Positions 48,221 through 60,393 are shown, numbered from the stretch's first letter. The stretch is 64,000 nt of DNA from Pseudomonas entomophila (GCF_029193575.1 NZ_JARGCS010000012.1:372001-436000); one strand, 5' to 3'. A program made the numbers and translations. Notes: generated by a model not told the origin, from the sequence alone.

Positions 48221-48781
48221 ATGAACACCCAGAGCATCATCGTCCCCAAGTTGTCCACCGTGCCGGTGCACGAAGCCCGCGCGCGCGCGATCCTGCGCTG
48301 GCTGGTGCGCGAGAAAGTCGTCGAGGAACAACTGACCACCTGCGGGCGCACCGGCAACCGCATGGGCCACGCCTTGGCCGAAGGCGCACGCAAGGTGGCG
48401 CTGCATCCCGAGAAACTGCCGCTCGGCGAACCGGTCAATGGCCTGGAAGTGATGCTCAAGCGCTGCATCTACACGCCTACCGACGGTTTTCTCGAAGAAG
48501 CTGGCTGCCCGGAGTGTCGGCGCGAGGTCGGTGAGCCCTTGTTCGAGAGCCTGGAGGAGTGGATGCCGGGTGTGAGCGACAACTTTACCTGCCCGCTGTG
48601 CGGCTTCGAGGACGACATCAACGGTTTTCTCTATTTGCAGCCCTGCGCGTTTTCCAACCTCGGGTTCATCTTCAACAACTGGGGCGAGGCAGGCTTCACC
48701 CAGGCCTTCCTCGACAGTTTCGCCGATTGGCTGGACCAGCCGGTGGCGGTGGTGCAGGTTAAAGTCAGCGGCAAGCCTTGA
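48221..48781 (+). CDS. Hypothetical protein with paired CxxC motifs
   Basis: Not recognised. A 186-residue soluble protein starting MNTQSIIVPKLSTVPVHEAR. Two CxxC pairs, CPECRREVGE (about 106) and CPLCGFEDD (about 125), are about 24 residues apart and could form a zinc ribbon. A further Cys-containing TTCGRTGNRMGHALAEGARK lies near 40-59. The C-terminal part is aromatic and acidic (NLGFIFNNWGEAGF). It precedes guaB in the same direction, but guaB has its own promoter. I recall homologues in other Pseudomonas at this place, annotated without firm function. Confidence 0.8.
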   Translation: MNTQSIIVPKLSTVPVHEARARAILRWLVREKVVEEQLTTCGRTGNRMGHALAEGARKVALHPEKLPLGEPVNGLEVMLKRCIYTPTDGFLEEAGCPECRREVGEPLFESLEEWMPGVSDNFTCPLCGFEDDINGFLYLQPCAFSNLGFIFNNWGEAGFTQAFLDSFADWLDQPVAVVQVKVSGKP

Positions 48782-48835
48782 GTAGAAAAACAGCGAGCGG
48801 GGGCGTTGGCTTGCCGCTCGTAACTTGCGGCTTAA

Positions 48836-50377
<1,542 letters not shown>

Positions 50378-50397
50378 GGCTTCAGCAATAACCGAGA

Positions 50398-50422
50398 GCG
50401 GGGCTGTCACGAACAGCCCCGC
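50398..50422 (+). terminator. Hairpin between guaB and guaA
   Basis: A perfect 10-bp stem (GCGGGGCTGT/ACAGCCCCGC, 5-base loop) lacks a good T-run (GTCGTTTCC follows). It may attenuate or partly terminate between the two purine genes. Confidence 0.55.
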
Positions 50423-50455
50423 GTCGTTTCCGATTTCCACTGACGAGATTGAGTC

Positions 50456-52033
50456 ATGGCCCTCGATATTCACGCTCACCGAATCCTGATCCTCGATTTC
50501 GGTTCCCAGTACACCCAGCTGATCGCCCGCCGTGTGCGCGAGATTGGCGTGTACTGCGAACTGCACCCGTTCGACATGGACGATGAAGCGATCCGCGCCT
50601 TCAACCCGCGCGGCATCATCCTGGCCGGTGGCCCCGAGTCGGTCCACGAAGCCAACAGCCCGCGCGCGCCGCAGGCGGTGTTCGACCTGAAGGTGCCGGT
50701 GCTGGGCATCTGCTACGGCATGCAGACCATGGCCGAACAGATGGGCGGCAAGGTCGAAGGTTCCGAGCTGCGCGAGTTCGGCTACGCCCGCGTCGATGTG
50801 GTCGGCAAGAGCCGCCTGCTCGACGGCATCGAAGACCACGTCGACGATGACGGCGTGCTGGGCCTGGACGTGTGGATGAGCCACGGTGACAAGGTCACCC
50901 AGATGCCGGGCGACTTCCACGTGCTGGCCAGCACCCCGAGCTGCCCGATCGCTGGCATGTTCGACGACGCCCGCGGCTACTACGGCGTGCAGTTCCACCC
51001 GGAAGTGACCCACACCAAGCAGGGTGGTCGCATCCTCTCGCGCTTCATCCAGGACATCTGCGGCTGCGAAGCCCTGTGGACCCCGTCCAACATCGTCGAA
51101 GACGCCATCGCCCAGGTGCGTGAGCAAGTGGGTTCGGCCAACGTCCTGCTCGGCCTGTCCGGCGGCGTCGATTCTTCTGTGGTTGCCGCGCTGCTGCACC
51201 GCGCCATCGGCGACCAACTGACCTGCGTGTTCGTCGACAACGGCCTGCTGCGCCTGCACGAGGGCGACCAGGTGATGGCCATGTTCAAGGAGAACATGGG
51301 CGTCAAGGTGATCCGCGCCGACGCCGAGGCCCAGTTCCTCGGCAACCTGGAAGGCGAAGCCGACCCGGAGAAGAAGCGCAAGATCATCGGTCGCACCTTC
51401 ATCGACGTGTTCGATGCCGAAGCCAGCAAGCTGGAGAACATCCAGTTCCTCGCCCAGGGCACCATCTACCCGGACGTGATCGAGTCGGCCGGTGCCAAGA
51501 GCGGCAAGGCCCACGTGATCAAGTCGCACCACAACGTCGGTGGCCTGCCGGAGGAGATGAACCTCAAGCTGGTCGAGCCGCTGCGTGAACTGTTCAAGGA
51601 CGAAGTGCGCAAGATCGGCCTGGAGCTGGGCCTGCCCTACGACATGGTCTACCGCCACCCGTTCCCGGGCCCGGGCCTGGGCGTGCGTATCCTCGGCGAG
51701 GTGAAGAAGGAGTACGCCGACCTGCTGCGTCGCGCCGACCACATCTTCATCGAAGAACTGCGCAAGGCCGACTGGTACCACAAGACCAGCCAGGCGTTCG
51801 TGGTGTTCCAGCCGGTGAAATCGGTCGGCGTGGTCGGCGATGGCCGTCGCTATGCCTGGGTCGTCGCGCTGCGCGCCGTCGAGACCGTGGACTTCATGAC
51901 CGCGCGCTGGGCACACCTGCCCTACGAGCTGCTGGAGACCGTCAGCGGCCGTATCATCAACGAGATCGAAGGCATCTCGCGGGTGACCTACGACGTGTCG
52001 AGCAAGCCGCCTGCCACCATCGAGTGGGAGTGA
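50456..52033 (+). CDS. guaA: GMP synthase (glutamine-hydrolysing)
   Basis: Converts XMP to GMP with ATP and glutamine. It is 525 residues. The class I glutaminase domain (1-200) has the nucleophile in GICYGMQTM and the His-Glu pair at FHPEV; the ATP pyrophosphatase domain starts with the P-loop [13 protein letters not shown], and the dimerisation domain ends in the conserved PPATIEWE. Cytoplasmic, second gene after guaB. Confidence 0.98.
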   Translation: MALDIHAHRILILDFGSQYTQLIARRVREIGVYCELHPFDMDDEAIRAFNPRGIILAGGPESVHEANSPRAPQAVFDLKVPVLGICYGMQTMAEQMGGKVEGSELREFGYARVDVVGKSRLLDGIEDHVDDDGVLGLDVWMSHGDKVTQMPGDFHVLASTPSCPIAGMFDDARGYYGVQFHPEVTHTKQGGRILSRFIQDICGCEALWTPSNIVEDAIAQVREQVGSANVLLGLSGGVDSSVVAALLHRAIGDQLTCVFVDNGLLRLHEGDQVMAMFKENMGVKVIRADAEAQFLGNLEGEADPEKKRKIIGRTFIDVFDAEASKLENIQFLAQGTIYPDVIESAGAKSGKAHVIKSHHNVGGLPEEMNLKLVEPLRELFKDEVRKIGLELGLPYDMVYRHPFPGPGLGVRILGEVKKEYADLLRRADHIFIEELRKADWYHKTSQAFVVFQPVKSVGVVGDGRRYAWVVALRAVETVDFMTARWAHLPYELLETVSGRIINEIEGISRVTYDVSSKPPATIEWE

Positions 52034-52045
52034 GTTGAACCAAGA

Positions 52046-52068
52046 GGGCGCCGCAAGGCGCCCTTTTT
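52046..52068 (+). terminator. Rho-independent terminator of guaA
   Basis: A 7-bp stem (GGGCGCC/GGCGCCC) with a GCAA tetraloop and five Ts, 12 bases after the guaA stop codon. Confidence 0.93.
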
Positions 52069-52104
52069 GCTTGCGTCCTTACCGGCTACGGCACTGGGCG
52101 TGGC

Positions 52105-52809
52105 TTAGCGCCGCGCAATGTCCGAGAAGTAGAACTTGTCCAGCGTATGTCGCGACTCGGTGTACTCGAACTGCCGCCCATCCTGCAGGAACGTCTGGTT
52201 GCTCACCACGATCACATGGCTTTGCCCGTCCAGGTCCAAATGCGCCTTGTCGTCCTTGCCGCGTGGCACGGCCTCGATGGTGCGCCGCGCGTAGCTGATC
52301 TGCAGTTGCAGGGTCTGCTCGATGTAGGCGTAGATCGACTGCTCGGCGATCGCCTGGTCCAGTCCCGGGATCAGGTCGGCGACGAAGTGGTTGATGTCGA
52401 GGATCACCCGCTTGCCATCAATGCGCCGCACCCGCTTGATCCGCGTGATCAGGCTGCCGGGCTCGGCCTCGATGTGCTGCAGCAGCGCCCCGGCCAGTGG
52501 AAACTGGGTCAGCTCGACCATCTCGGTGCGCACGTCATCGCCCAGGCCCTCGTGGGTTTCGTGGAAGCTGACGATGCCGCCCAGCTGGAACTCGATGGGG
52601 TTGGGTGACAGCACGAAGGTGCCTTTGCCGTGGACCTTCTGCGCGAAGCCGCGCTCCTGCAATTGCTCGATGGCCTTGCGCACGGTGCCGCGGCTGGCCT
52701 GGTAGGCCTCCATCAACTCGGTTTCCGACGGCAGGCGGGTGCCGCGCTCCAGGCGTTCAGTGGTGATGCTGGCAAGCAGATCGTTGTAGATCTGGTTGTA
52801 TTTACTCAT
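52105..52809 (-). CDS. treR: GntR-family trehalose operon repressor
   Basis: A 234-residue GntR/HutC regulator: winged helix at about 1-70 (LPSETELMEAYQASRGTVRK) and UTRA ligand domain at about 90-225. Regulators of this type beside trehalose PTS genes are called TreR and respond to trehalose-6-phosphate. It is divergent from the EIIBC gene; two palindromic operators lie between, so it very likely represses both directions. Confidence 0.9.
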   Translation of the reverse strand: MSKYNQIYNDLLASITTERLERGTRLPSETELMEAYQASRGTVRKAIEQLQERGFAQKVHGKGTFVLSPNPIEFQLGGIVSFHETHEGLGDDVRTEMVELTQFPLAGALLQHIEAEPGSLITRIKRVRRIDGKRVILDINHFVADLIPGLDQAIAEQSIYAYIEQTLQLQISYARRTIEAVPRGKDDKAHLDLDGQSHVIVVSNQTFLQDGRQFEYTESRHTLDKFYFSDIARR

Positions 52810-52904
52810 TAGGGGCTCTGCGGCGCTTGTGCATTCGAGCCCGGAACCATAGTGCCAGTGGCGGGGGTTTGTCCATCGACGAGGGGCGCGCGCATAAATT
52901 TTTG

Positions 52905-52924
52905 CAACTCGTACAGACGAGTTG
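52905..52924. promoter_or_regulatory. TreR operator 1
   Basis: CAACTCGTACAGACGAGTTG has perfect 8-base inverted arms (CAACTCGT/ACGAGTTG). Its 18-base core is the exact reverse complement of operator 2. Confidence 0.85.
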
Positions 52925-52930
52925 TTGCTT

Positions 52931-52950
52931 TAACTCGTCTGTACGAGTTA
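52931..52950. promoter_or_regulatory. TreR operator 2
   Basis: TAACTCGTCTGTACGAGTTA has perfect 8-base arms (TAACTCGT/ACGAGTTA). It is centred 26 bases from operator 1 and 72 bases before the EIIBC start. Confidence 0.85.
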
Positions 52951-52984
52951 TTTTTGTCCTCGGCGTGCTGCCAAGACAATGCAT

Positions 52985-52992
52985 AACAAGAA
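52985..52992 (+). promoter_or_regulatory. Hfq/Crc-type motif before the trehalose EIIBC gene
   Basis: AACAAGAA fits AAnAAnAA and lies 20 bases before the start codon, upstream of the GGAAG ribosome binding site. Confidence 0.45.
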
Positions 52993-53012
52993 TCCCCAGT
53001 GGAAGAACAAGC

Positions 53013-54455
53013 ATGAGCCACGACTACCCCAAGATCGCCCGCGAGATCCTGCAAAGCCTCGGCGGCAGCGATAACCTCGAGCAAGCTGCCCATTGCGTGA
53101 CCCGTCTGCGCCTGTCCTTGAAAGACCCCAACCGGGTCGAGCGCGGTGCCTTGAACCAGGTCGACCTGGTCAAGGGCGCGTTCTTCAACGGTGGGCTGTT
53201 GCAAATCGTCATCGGCCCGGGCGAGGTGGAGCGGGTGTACGCCGCCCTGCGCCAGGAGACCGGCCTGGCGGCCTCGACCATCGCCGATGTGAAGAAGACC
53301 GGCGGCGACAAGGCCAACCCCATCCAGCGCCTGGTACGGGTGTTTTCCGATGTGTTCATGCCGATTCTGCCGGCGTTGATCATCGCCGGCCTGCTGATGG
53401 GCGTGAACAACCTGATGGGCGCCAAGGGCATGTTCATCGAGGGCAAAACCTTGCTGGAGGCCTACCCGGACCTCGACGGCTTGTGGAGCCTGATCAACCT
53501 GATGGCCAACACCTCGTTCGTGTTCCTGCCGGCGTTGGTCGGCTGGTCGGCGGCCAAGCGCTTCGGCGGCAGCGAGATCCTCGGTATCGTGCTCGGGCTG
53601 ATGCTGGTCCACCCCGACCTGCTCAACGCCTGGAACTACGGCAAGGCGGTGGCCGGCCTCGACGGCCAGCACCTGCCGTACTTCGACATCCTCGGCTGGT
53701 TCCAGATCGAGAAGGTCGGTTACCAGGGGCAGATCCTGCCGATCCTGCTGGCGGCCTACGTCATGAGCGTGATCGAGAAATGGCTGCGCGCACGGGTGCC
53801 GAACGCCATCCAGTTGCTGGTCGTGCCGATCACCACCATCGTCGTCACCGGCGTGCTGGCCCTGGCGATCATCGGCCCGGTGACCCGCCACCTGGGCATC
53901 CTCATCACCGAAGGCGTGGTCACCCTGTTCGACCTCGCGCCAGTGCTTGGCGGCATGATCTTCGGCCTGCTGTACGCGCCGCTGGTGATCACCGGCATGC
54001 ACCACATGTTCCTGGCCGTGGACCTGCAACTGATCGCCACCCATGGAGGCACGTTCATCTGGCCGATGATCGTCATGTCCAACCTGGCCCAGGGCAGTGC
54101 GGCGCTGGGGGTGTTCTACACCAGCCGCAACGCGCGTGACCGCAGCATGGCCTCGACCTCGGCGATTTCCGCCTACTTCGGTATCACGGAACCGGCGATG
54201 TTCGGCGTCAACCTGCGCTTCAAGTTCCCGTTCTACGCGGCGCTGCTGGGCTCGGCGCTGGGCAGCATCGTGCTGTCGCTGAACAAGGTGCAGGCCTCGG
54301 CCATCGGCGTGGGCGGGTTGCCCGGGTTCATCTCGATCATCCCCCAGCACATCCCGGTGTTCATCGTCGGCATGGCCGTGGCGCTGCTGGTGCCGTTCGT
54401 TCTGACCTGCGCGCTGAGCATGAAGATCGTCCGCCCCGGCTACCGCGTCGCCTGA
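53013..54455 (+). CDS. treP: Trehalose-specific PTS EIIBC component
   Basis: Inner-membrane PTS permease of 480 residues. The N-terminal EIIB domain (1-80) has the phosphocysteine Cys28 in AHCVTRLRLSL; the EIIC domain (about 105-470) has some ten hydrophobic segments, with YAPLVITGMHHMF and the substrate loop GITEPAMFGVNLRFKFP. It lacks an EIIA domain, as trehalose permeases do, and needs one from a separate protein; the fused PTS protein encoded downstream supplies it. The chosen ATG has GGAAG upstream; longer frames run into the operators. Phosphorylates trehalose to trehalose-6-phosphate on entry. Confidence 0.93.
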   Translation: MSHDYPKIAREILQSLGGSDNLEQAAHCVTRLRLSLKDPNRVERGALNQVDLVKGAFFNGGLLQIVIGPGEVERVYAALRQETGLAASTIADVKKTGGDKANPIQRLVRVFSDVFMPILPALIIAGLLMGVNNLMGAKGMFIEGKTLLEAYPDLDGLWSLINLMANTSFVFLPALVGWSAAKRFGGSEILGIVLGLMLVHPDLLNAWNYGKAVAGLDGQHLPYFDILGWFQIEKVGYQGQILPILLAAYVMSVIEKWLRARVPNAIQLLVVPITTIVVTGVLALAIIGPVTRHLGILITEGVVTLFDLAPVLGGMIFGLLYAPLVITGMHHMFLAVDLQLIATHGGTFIWPMIVMSNLAQGSAALGVFYTSRNARDRSMASTSAISAYFGITEPAMFGVNLRFKFPFYAALLGSALGSIVLSLNKVQASAIGVGGLPGFISIIPQHIPVFIVGMAVALLVPFVLTCALSMKIVRPGYRVA

Positions 54456-54485
54456 CCCCGCGCAGCCTCTCGTAACCCAAGCCAG

Positions 54486-54507
54486 GCCGGCGCCCACGGG
54501 CGCCGGC
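54486..54507 (+). other. GC-rich hairpin between treP and treC
   Basis: GCCGGCGCCC and GGGCGCCGGC pair across a 2-base gap, 29 bases before treC. There is no T-run, so it is probably an mRNA stability or attenuation element. Confidence 0.6.
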
Positions 54508-54535
54508 CCGGCCCACAACACCCCGAGGAATCCCC

Positions 54536-56182
54536 ATGCAAGACTGGCAACACTCGGTGATCTACCAGATCTACCCGAAAAGCTTCCACAGCCACGCCGG
54601 CAATGCCACCGGCGACCTGCTGGGCGTGGTTGCCAAGCTCGACTACCTCAAGTGGCTGGGCGTCGAATACCTGTGGCTGACGCCGTTCCTGCGCTCGCCC
54701 CAGCGCGACAACGGCTACGACATCAGCGACTACTACGCCATCGACCCCAGCTACGGCAGCATGGCCGATTGCGAGTTGCTGATCGCCGAGGCCGGCAAGC
54801 GCGGCATCAAGCTGATGCTCGACATCGTGGTCAACCACACCTCAATCGAGCACGAATGGTTCCAGCAGGCGCGCAGCAGCCTCGACAACCCGTACCGCGA
54901 CTTCTACATCTGGCGCGACCAGCCGAACAACTGGGAGTCCAAGTTCGGTGGCCCGGCCTGGGAGTACGAGGCGCAGACCGGCCAGTACTACCTGCACCTG
55001 TTCGACCACACCCAGGCCGACCTCAACTGGGACAACCCCCAGGTGCGCGCCGAGGTGTACAAGCTGATGCGCTTCTGGCGCGACAAGGGCGTGGGCGGTT
55101 TCCGCCTGGATGTGATCAACCTGATCTCCAAGCCCGCCGACTTCCCTGAAGACCACAGCGACGGTCGACGTTTCTACACCGACGGCCCGAACGTGCACGC
55201 CTACTTGCAGGAGATGCACCGCGAAGTCTTCGAAGGCCACGACCTGGTCAACGTCGGCGAGATGTCCTCCACCAGCCTGGAGCACTGCGTGCGCTATTCG
55301 TGCCCGGCGTCGAAGGAACTGTCGATGACCTTCAACTTCCACCACCTGAAGGTCGACTATCCGAACCTGCAGAAGTGGGTTAAGGCCGACTTCGACTTCC
55401 TCCAGCTCAAGCGCATCCTTTCCACCTGGCAGCAAGGCATGCAGGCCGGTGGCGGCTGGAACGCGTTGTTCTGGTGCAACCACGACCAGCCGCGGGTGGT
55501 CTCGCGCTTCGGCGACGACGGCGAGTACCGGGTGGTCTCGGCGAAGATGCTGGCCACCGCGCTGCACCTGCTGCAGGGCACGCCGTTCATCTACCAGGGC
55601 GAGGAACTGGGGATGACCAACCCCGGGTTCGACAGCATCGAGCAGTACCGCGACGTCGAGACCCTGAACATCTTCCGCCTCAAGCGCGACGCCGGCGAGC
55701 CCGAGGCGCAGAGCATGGCCGCGATCATGCAGAAGTCGCGCGACAACGGGCGCACGCCGATGCACTGGAGTGCCGGCCCCAATGCCGGTTTCAGCACGGG
55801 GGCGCCGTGGATCGGCGTGGCCGCCAATGCCGCGCAGATCAACGTCGAAAGCCAGCTGGAAGACCCCGACTCGGTGCTGCACCACTACCGTGCGCTGATC
55901 GCCCTGCGCCGCCGCGAGCCGCTGATCCAGCGCGGCGTGTACCGGCAATTACTGGAGGACCACCCACAGGTCTGGGCCTACCTGCGCGAGGGCCAGGGCG
56001 AACGCCTGCTGGTGCTCAACAACTTCTACGCCACGCCTTGCGAAGTCGTCTTGCCGGCGGGGCTGTTGGAGGAGGGCGGCGAGCAGCGCCTGCTGCTCAG
56101 CAACTACCCCGATTGCCCGCCGCGCACCGACACGGTTGCGCTGCGGCCCTACGAGTCCTTCGTGTTGCACCTGAAGGACTGA
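54536..56182 (+). CDS. treC: Trehalose-6-phosphate hydrolase
   Basis: A GH13 alpha-amylase-family enzyme, 548 residues, that splits trehalose-6-phosphate to glucose and glucose-6-phosphate. Conserved regions: DIVVNHTS, GFRLDVINLISK (nucleophile Asp), NVGEMSSTS (acid Glu) and WCNHDQPRVVSRFG. The QDWQHSVIYQIYPKSFHSHA start is typical of phosphotrehalases. Cytoplasmic. Context with an EIIBC permease favours the 6-phosphate substrate over plain trehalose or isomaltose. Confidence 0.94.
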   Translation: MQDWQHSVIYQIYPKSFHSHAGNATGDLLGVVAKLDYLKWLGVEYLWLTPFLRSPQRDNGYDISDYYAIDPSYGSMADCELLIAEAGKRGIKLMLDIVVNHTSIEHEWFQQARSSLDNPYRDFYIWRDQPNNWESKFGGPAWEYEAQTGQYYLHLFDHTQADLNWDNPQVRAEVYKLMRFWRDKGVGGFRLDVINLISKPADFPEDHSDGRRFYTDGPNVHAYLQEMHREVFEGHDLVNVGEMSSTSLEHCVRYSCPASKELSMTFNFHHLKVDYPNLQKWVKADFDFLQLKRILSTWQQGMQAGGGWNALFWCNHDQPRVVSRFGDDGEYRVVSAKMLATALHLLQGTPFIYQGEELGMTNPGFDSIEQYRDVETLNIFRLKRDAGEPEAQSMAAIMQKSRDNGRTPMHWSAGPNAGFSTGAPWIGVAANAAQINVESQLEDPDSVLHHYRALIALRRREPLIQRGVYRQLLEDHPQVWAYLREGQGERLLVLNNFYATPCEVVLPAGLLEEGGEQRLLLSNYPDCPPRTDTVALRPYESFVLHLKD

Positions 56183-57472
<1,290 letters not shown>

Positions 57473-57515
57473 CTGGCCACCGCGATGATTTTCAATGAAC
57501 CTGACGGCGCTATCG

Positions 57516-57548
57516 TCCCTGTGGGAGCGGGCTTGCCCCGCGATGGCG
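57516..57548. repeat. Single REP element before the fused PTS gene
   Basis: CCTGTGGGAGCGGGCTTGCC then CCGCGATGGCGCC, one REP copy in the gap between the porin and PTS genes. Confidence 0.8.
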
Positions 57549-57579
57549 CCGCCACAATTCCCCGACAGCAGGTGACCCC

Positions 57580-60111
57580 ATGACCCCATCCCAACCTCTG
57601 GAACTGCTGGCACCCTTGTCCGGGGTGCTGCTCACCCTGGACAAGGTGCCCGACCCAGTCTTCTCCAGCGGCCTGATCGGCGACGGCCTGTGCATCGATC
57701 CCACCTCGCAGATCCTCTGCGCGCCGTTGGCGGGCGTGGTCAGCAACATCCAGGACAGCGGCCACGCGGTGAGCGTGACCGATGACCAGGGTGTGCAGGT
57801 ATTGATGCACATCGGTCTGGACACCGTGAACCTGGCGGGCAAGGGCTTCACCCGGCTGGTCGCCGAGGGCCAGCGGGTGGCGGTTGGCGAGCCGCTGATC
57901 AGCTTCGACGCCGACTATCTGGCGCTCAACGCCCGCAGCCTGCTGACGCTGGTGCTGGTGGTCAGCGGCGAGCCGTTCAGCGCCCTGGCGGCGGATGGCC
58001 AAGAGGTCGAGCGCGGCCAACCGTTGTTGCGGGTGACACCGCGCGAGGGGGGCGAGGTCGTCGAGGACGATGAAGGCGAGGCACTGTTCTCCAAACCGGT
58101 GAACCTGCCCAATGCCAACGGCCTGCATGCCCGCCCGGCGGCGGTGCTGGCCCAGGCGGCCAAGGGGTTCAAAGCGAGTATCTGCCTGCATCGGCGCACC
58201 GAAAGCGCCAACGCCAAGTCGCTGGTGGCGATCATGGCGTTGCAGACCGTGCAGGGCGATGCTGTGCAGGTGAGCGCCATCGGCGACGACGCCGAGGCGG
58301 CGATCGACGCCTTGGCGCGGCTGTTGGCCGAAGGCTGTGGCGAGGCGGTGGAAGGCCAGGTGGAGGTCGTCGAGGTACGGCCGGTCGAGGATGACGCGAC
58401 GTTGTTGCGCGGTGTCTGTGCCTCACCCGGTTCGGCGTTCGGCCAGGTGGTGCAGGTGCGTGAGCCGGACTTGGCGATCGTCGAGCTCGGCGGCGACCCA
58501 GCCCATGAGCGCGCGACCCTGGAGCGCGCCCTGCAGCAGGCGCATGTAGCCCTGGACGCATTGCAGGTCAAGGCCCTGGGCGACGCTCAGGCGCAGATCT
58601 TCCGTGCCCATCAAGAACTGCTCGAAGACCCGACCCTGCTCGACCAGGCGCACGAACTGCTGGGCCAGGGCAAGAGCGCCGCCTTCGCCTGGCAGAGCGC
58701 CACCCAGGCCACTGGCGCGCTGTTCCAGGGGCTGGGCAGTGCGCTGCTGGCCGAGCGCGCGGCGGACCTGGCCGATGTTGGCCAGCGTGTGCTGAAGCTG
58801 ATCCTTGGCGTCCAGGACCACGCCTGGGCGCTGCCTGAGCAGGCGATCCTGATCGCCGAGCAGTTGACCCCGTCGCAGACCGCCAGCCTGGACACCACCC
58901 AGGTGCTGGGCTTCGTCACCGTCGGCGGCGGCGCGACCAGCCATGTCGCCATTCTTGCCCGCGCACTCGGCCTGCCAGCCTTGTGCGGCGTGCCTGCGCA
59001 GGTGCTGGCACTGGCCGAGGGCCAAGCGGTGCTGCTCGACGCCGACCAGGGCGAGCTGCACCTGGCGCCGGACCCTGCGCTGGTCGAGCGCCTGCACGCC
59101 AGCCGCCAGCACCAGGTAGCGCGCCATGCCCTTGACCTGGAGCAGGCGCAGCGCGCGGCGGTCACCCGTGACGGGCACCATGTGGAGGTCACCGCCAACG
59201 TCGCCTCGCTGCAGGAAGTGGAACAGGCCCTGAGCCTGGGCGGCGAGGGCGTTGGCCTGCTGCGCTCGGAGTTCCTCTACCTGGACCGCAACCGCGCGCC
59301 CAGCCCCGAGGAGCAGGCCGAGACCTACAGTGCCATCGGTCGCGTGCTGGGCCGCCAGCGCAACCTGGTGGTGCGCACCCTCGACGTCGGTGGCGACAAG
59401 CCGCTGGCCTACGTGCCGATGGAGCACGAGGTCAACCCCTTCCTCGGCCTGCGCGGCATTCGCCTTTGCCTGGCGCGCCCGGCGCTGTTGCGCGAGCAGT
59501 TGCGCGCCATCCTCGCCAGCGCGGGCACGGCTCGCCTGCACATCATGTTGCCGATGGTCAGCCTGCTTTCCGAGCTGCGTGAGGCGCGGCGCATCCTCGA
59601 AGAAGAGGCCGCAGCGCTTGGCCTGGTCGAGCTGCCCAAGCTCGGCATCATGATCGAGGTGCCGTCCGCAGCGCTGATGGCGGACCTGTTCGCGCCGGAG
59701 GTGGACTTCTTCTCCATCGGCACCAACGACCTGACCCAGTACACCCTGGCCATGGACCGCGACCACCCGCGCCTGGCCAGCCAGGCCGACAGCCTGCACC
59801 CGGCGGTGCTGCGCCTGATCGCCAGCACGGTCAAGGCCGCCCATGCCCACGGCAAGTGGGTCGGGGTGTGTGGCGCGCTGGCCTCTGAGGCGCTGGCGGT
59901 GCCGGCGCTGCTGGGGTTGGGGGTGGACGAGCTGTCGGTCAGCGTGCCGTTGATCCCGACCATCAAGGCGCGGGTGCGTGAGTTGGACCTGCCCGGTTGC
60001 CAGCAGATTGCCCGGCAGGTGCTGGCGCTGGAGGAAGCCGCGCAGGTGCGCGAGGCCTTGCAGGCGTACCAGGCGGCCAATGTTGAAACCTCTCTGGTTG
60101 TGGAGCACTGA
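57580..60111 (+). CDS. Fused PTS phosphotransferase EIIA(Glc)-HPr-EI
   Basis: An 843-residue cytoplasmic protein carrying three PTS modules. EIIA of the glucose family (about 8-150) has His77 in VLMHIGLDTV; HPr (about 170-255) has His183 in NGLHARPAAVL; EI (about 275-830) has His455 in GGGATSHVAILARALGLPAL and the Cys-containing GVCGALASE. Phosphate should pass from phosphoenolpyruvate through EI and HPr to EIIA and on to the EIIB of the trehalose permease, which lacks its own EIIA. The layout resembles the NagF-type GlcNAc PTS protein of P. aeruginosa. It is complete, not a frameshift product. Confidence 0.95.
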   Translation: MTPSQPLELLAPLSGVLLTLDKVPDPVFSSGLIGDGLCIDPTSQILCAPLAGVVSNIQDSGHAVSVTDDQGVQVLMHIGLDTVNLAGKGFTRLVAEGQRVAVGEPLISFDADYLALNARSLLTLVLVVSGEPFSALAADGQEVERGQPLLRVTPREGGEVVEDDEGEALFSKPVNLPNANGLHARPAAVLAQAAKGFKASICLHRRTESANAKSLVAIMALQTVQGDAVQVSAIGDDAEAAIDALARLLAEGCGEAVEGQVEVVEVRPVEDDATLLRGVCASPGSAFGQVVQVREPDLAIVELGGDPAHERATLERALQQAHVALDALQVKALGDAQAQIFRAHQELLEDPTLLDQAHELLGQGKSAAFAWQSATQATGALFQGLGSALLAERAADLADVGQRVLKLILGVQDHAWALPEQAILIAEQLTPSQTASLDTTQVLGFVTVGGGATSHVAILARALGLPALCGVPAQVLALAEGQAVLLDADQGELHLAPDPALVERLHASRQHQVARHALDLEQAQRAAVTRDGHHVEVTANVASLQEVEQALSLGGEGVGLLRSEFLYLDRNRAPSPEEQAETYSAIGRVLGRQRNLVVRTLDVGGDKPLAYVPMEHEVNPFLGLRGIRLCLARPALLREQLRAILASAGTARLHIMLPMVSLLSELREARRILEEEAAALGLVELPKLGIMIEVPSAALMADLFAPEVDFFSIGTNDLTQYTLAMDRDHPRLASQADSLHPAVLRLIASTVKAAHAHGKWVGVCGALASEALAVPALLGLGVDELSVSVPLIPTIKARVRELDLPGCQQIARQVLALEEAAQVREALQAYQAANVETSLVVEH

Positions 60112-60113
60112 AC

Positions 60114-60389
60114 ATGTTCGAGAAATTGCAGCGGGCGTTCTGGAAGGCCCTGACCCCAGACCTGGTGGCCGAGGCATCCGCCGCGCCGGGCGGGTTGGCG
60201 CCGGCGGTGGTGGAAGCGCTGGGCGGTACCGGCAACCTCAAGGCGCAGCAACGGGTGGCGCTGACCCGGGTGCGGGTGCAGGTGGCGGACCCGGCGCGAG
60301 TGGACGAGGGCGCGTTGAAGGCTGCCGGGGTGCCTGGGGTCATGGTGCTGGAAGGTGGGGTGGTGCATCTGCTGGTGGGGCTGGGTTGA
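60114..60389 (+). CDS. EIIB-like PTS protein lacking the catalytic cysteine
   Basis: A 91-residue protein, two bases after the fused PTS gene. Residues 30-91 match a glucose-family EIIB: VVEALGGTGNLKAQQRVALT and VRVQVADPARVDEGALKAAG, then GVMVLEGGVVHLLVG. In functional EIIB the phosphorylated Cys sits in the motif C-I/L-T-R-L-R; here the aligned residue is Ala49 (RVALTRVRV). It cannot carry phosphate by the normal route, so it may regulate the permease or the fused protein, or be decaying. Coding quality looks normal and the start overlaps operon spacing, which argues for retention. Confidence 0.82.
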   Translation: MFEKLQRAFWKALTPDLVAEASAAPGGLAPAVVEALGGTGNLKAQQRVALTRVRVQVADPARVDEGALKAAGVPGVMVLEGGVVHLLVGLG

Positions 60390-60393
60390 CAGT

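Noticed and set aside
57580..60111. Fused PTS protein as a result of frameshift or assembly error
   Set aside because: All three modules keep their active-site histidines in one clean frame, and EIIA-HPr-EI fusions are known in Pseudomonas.
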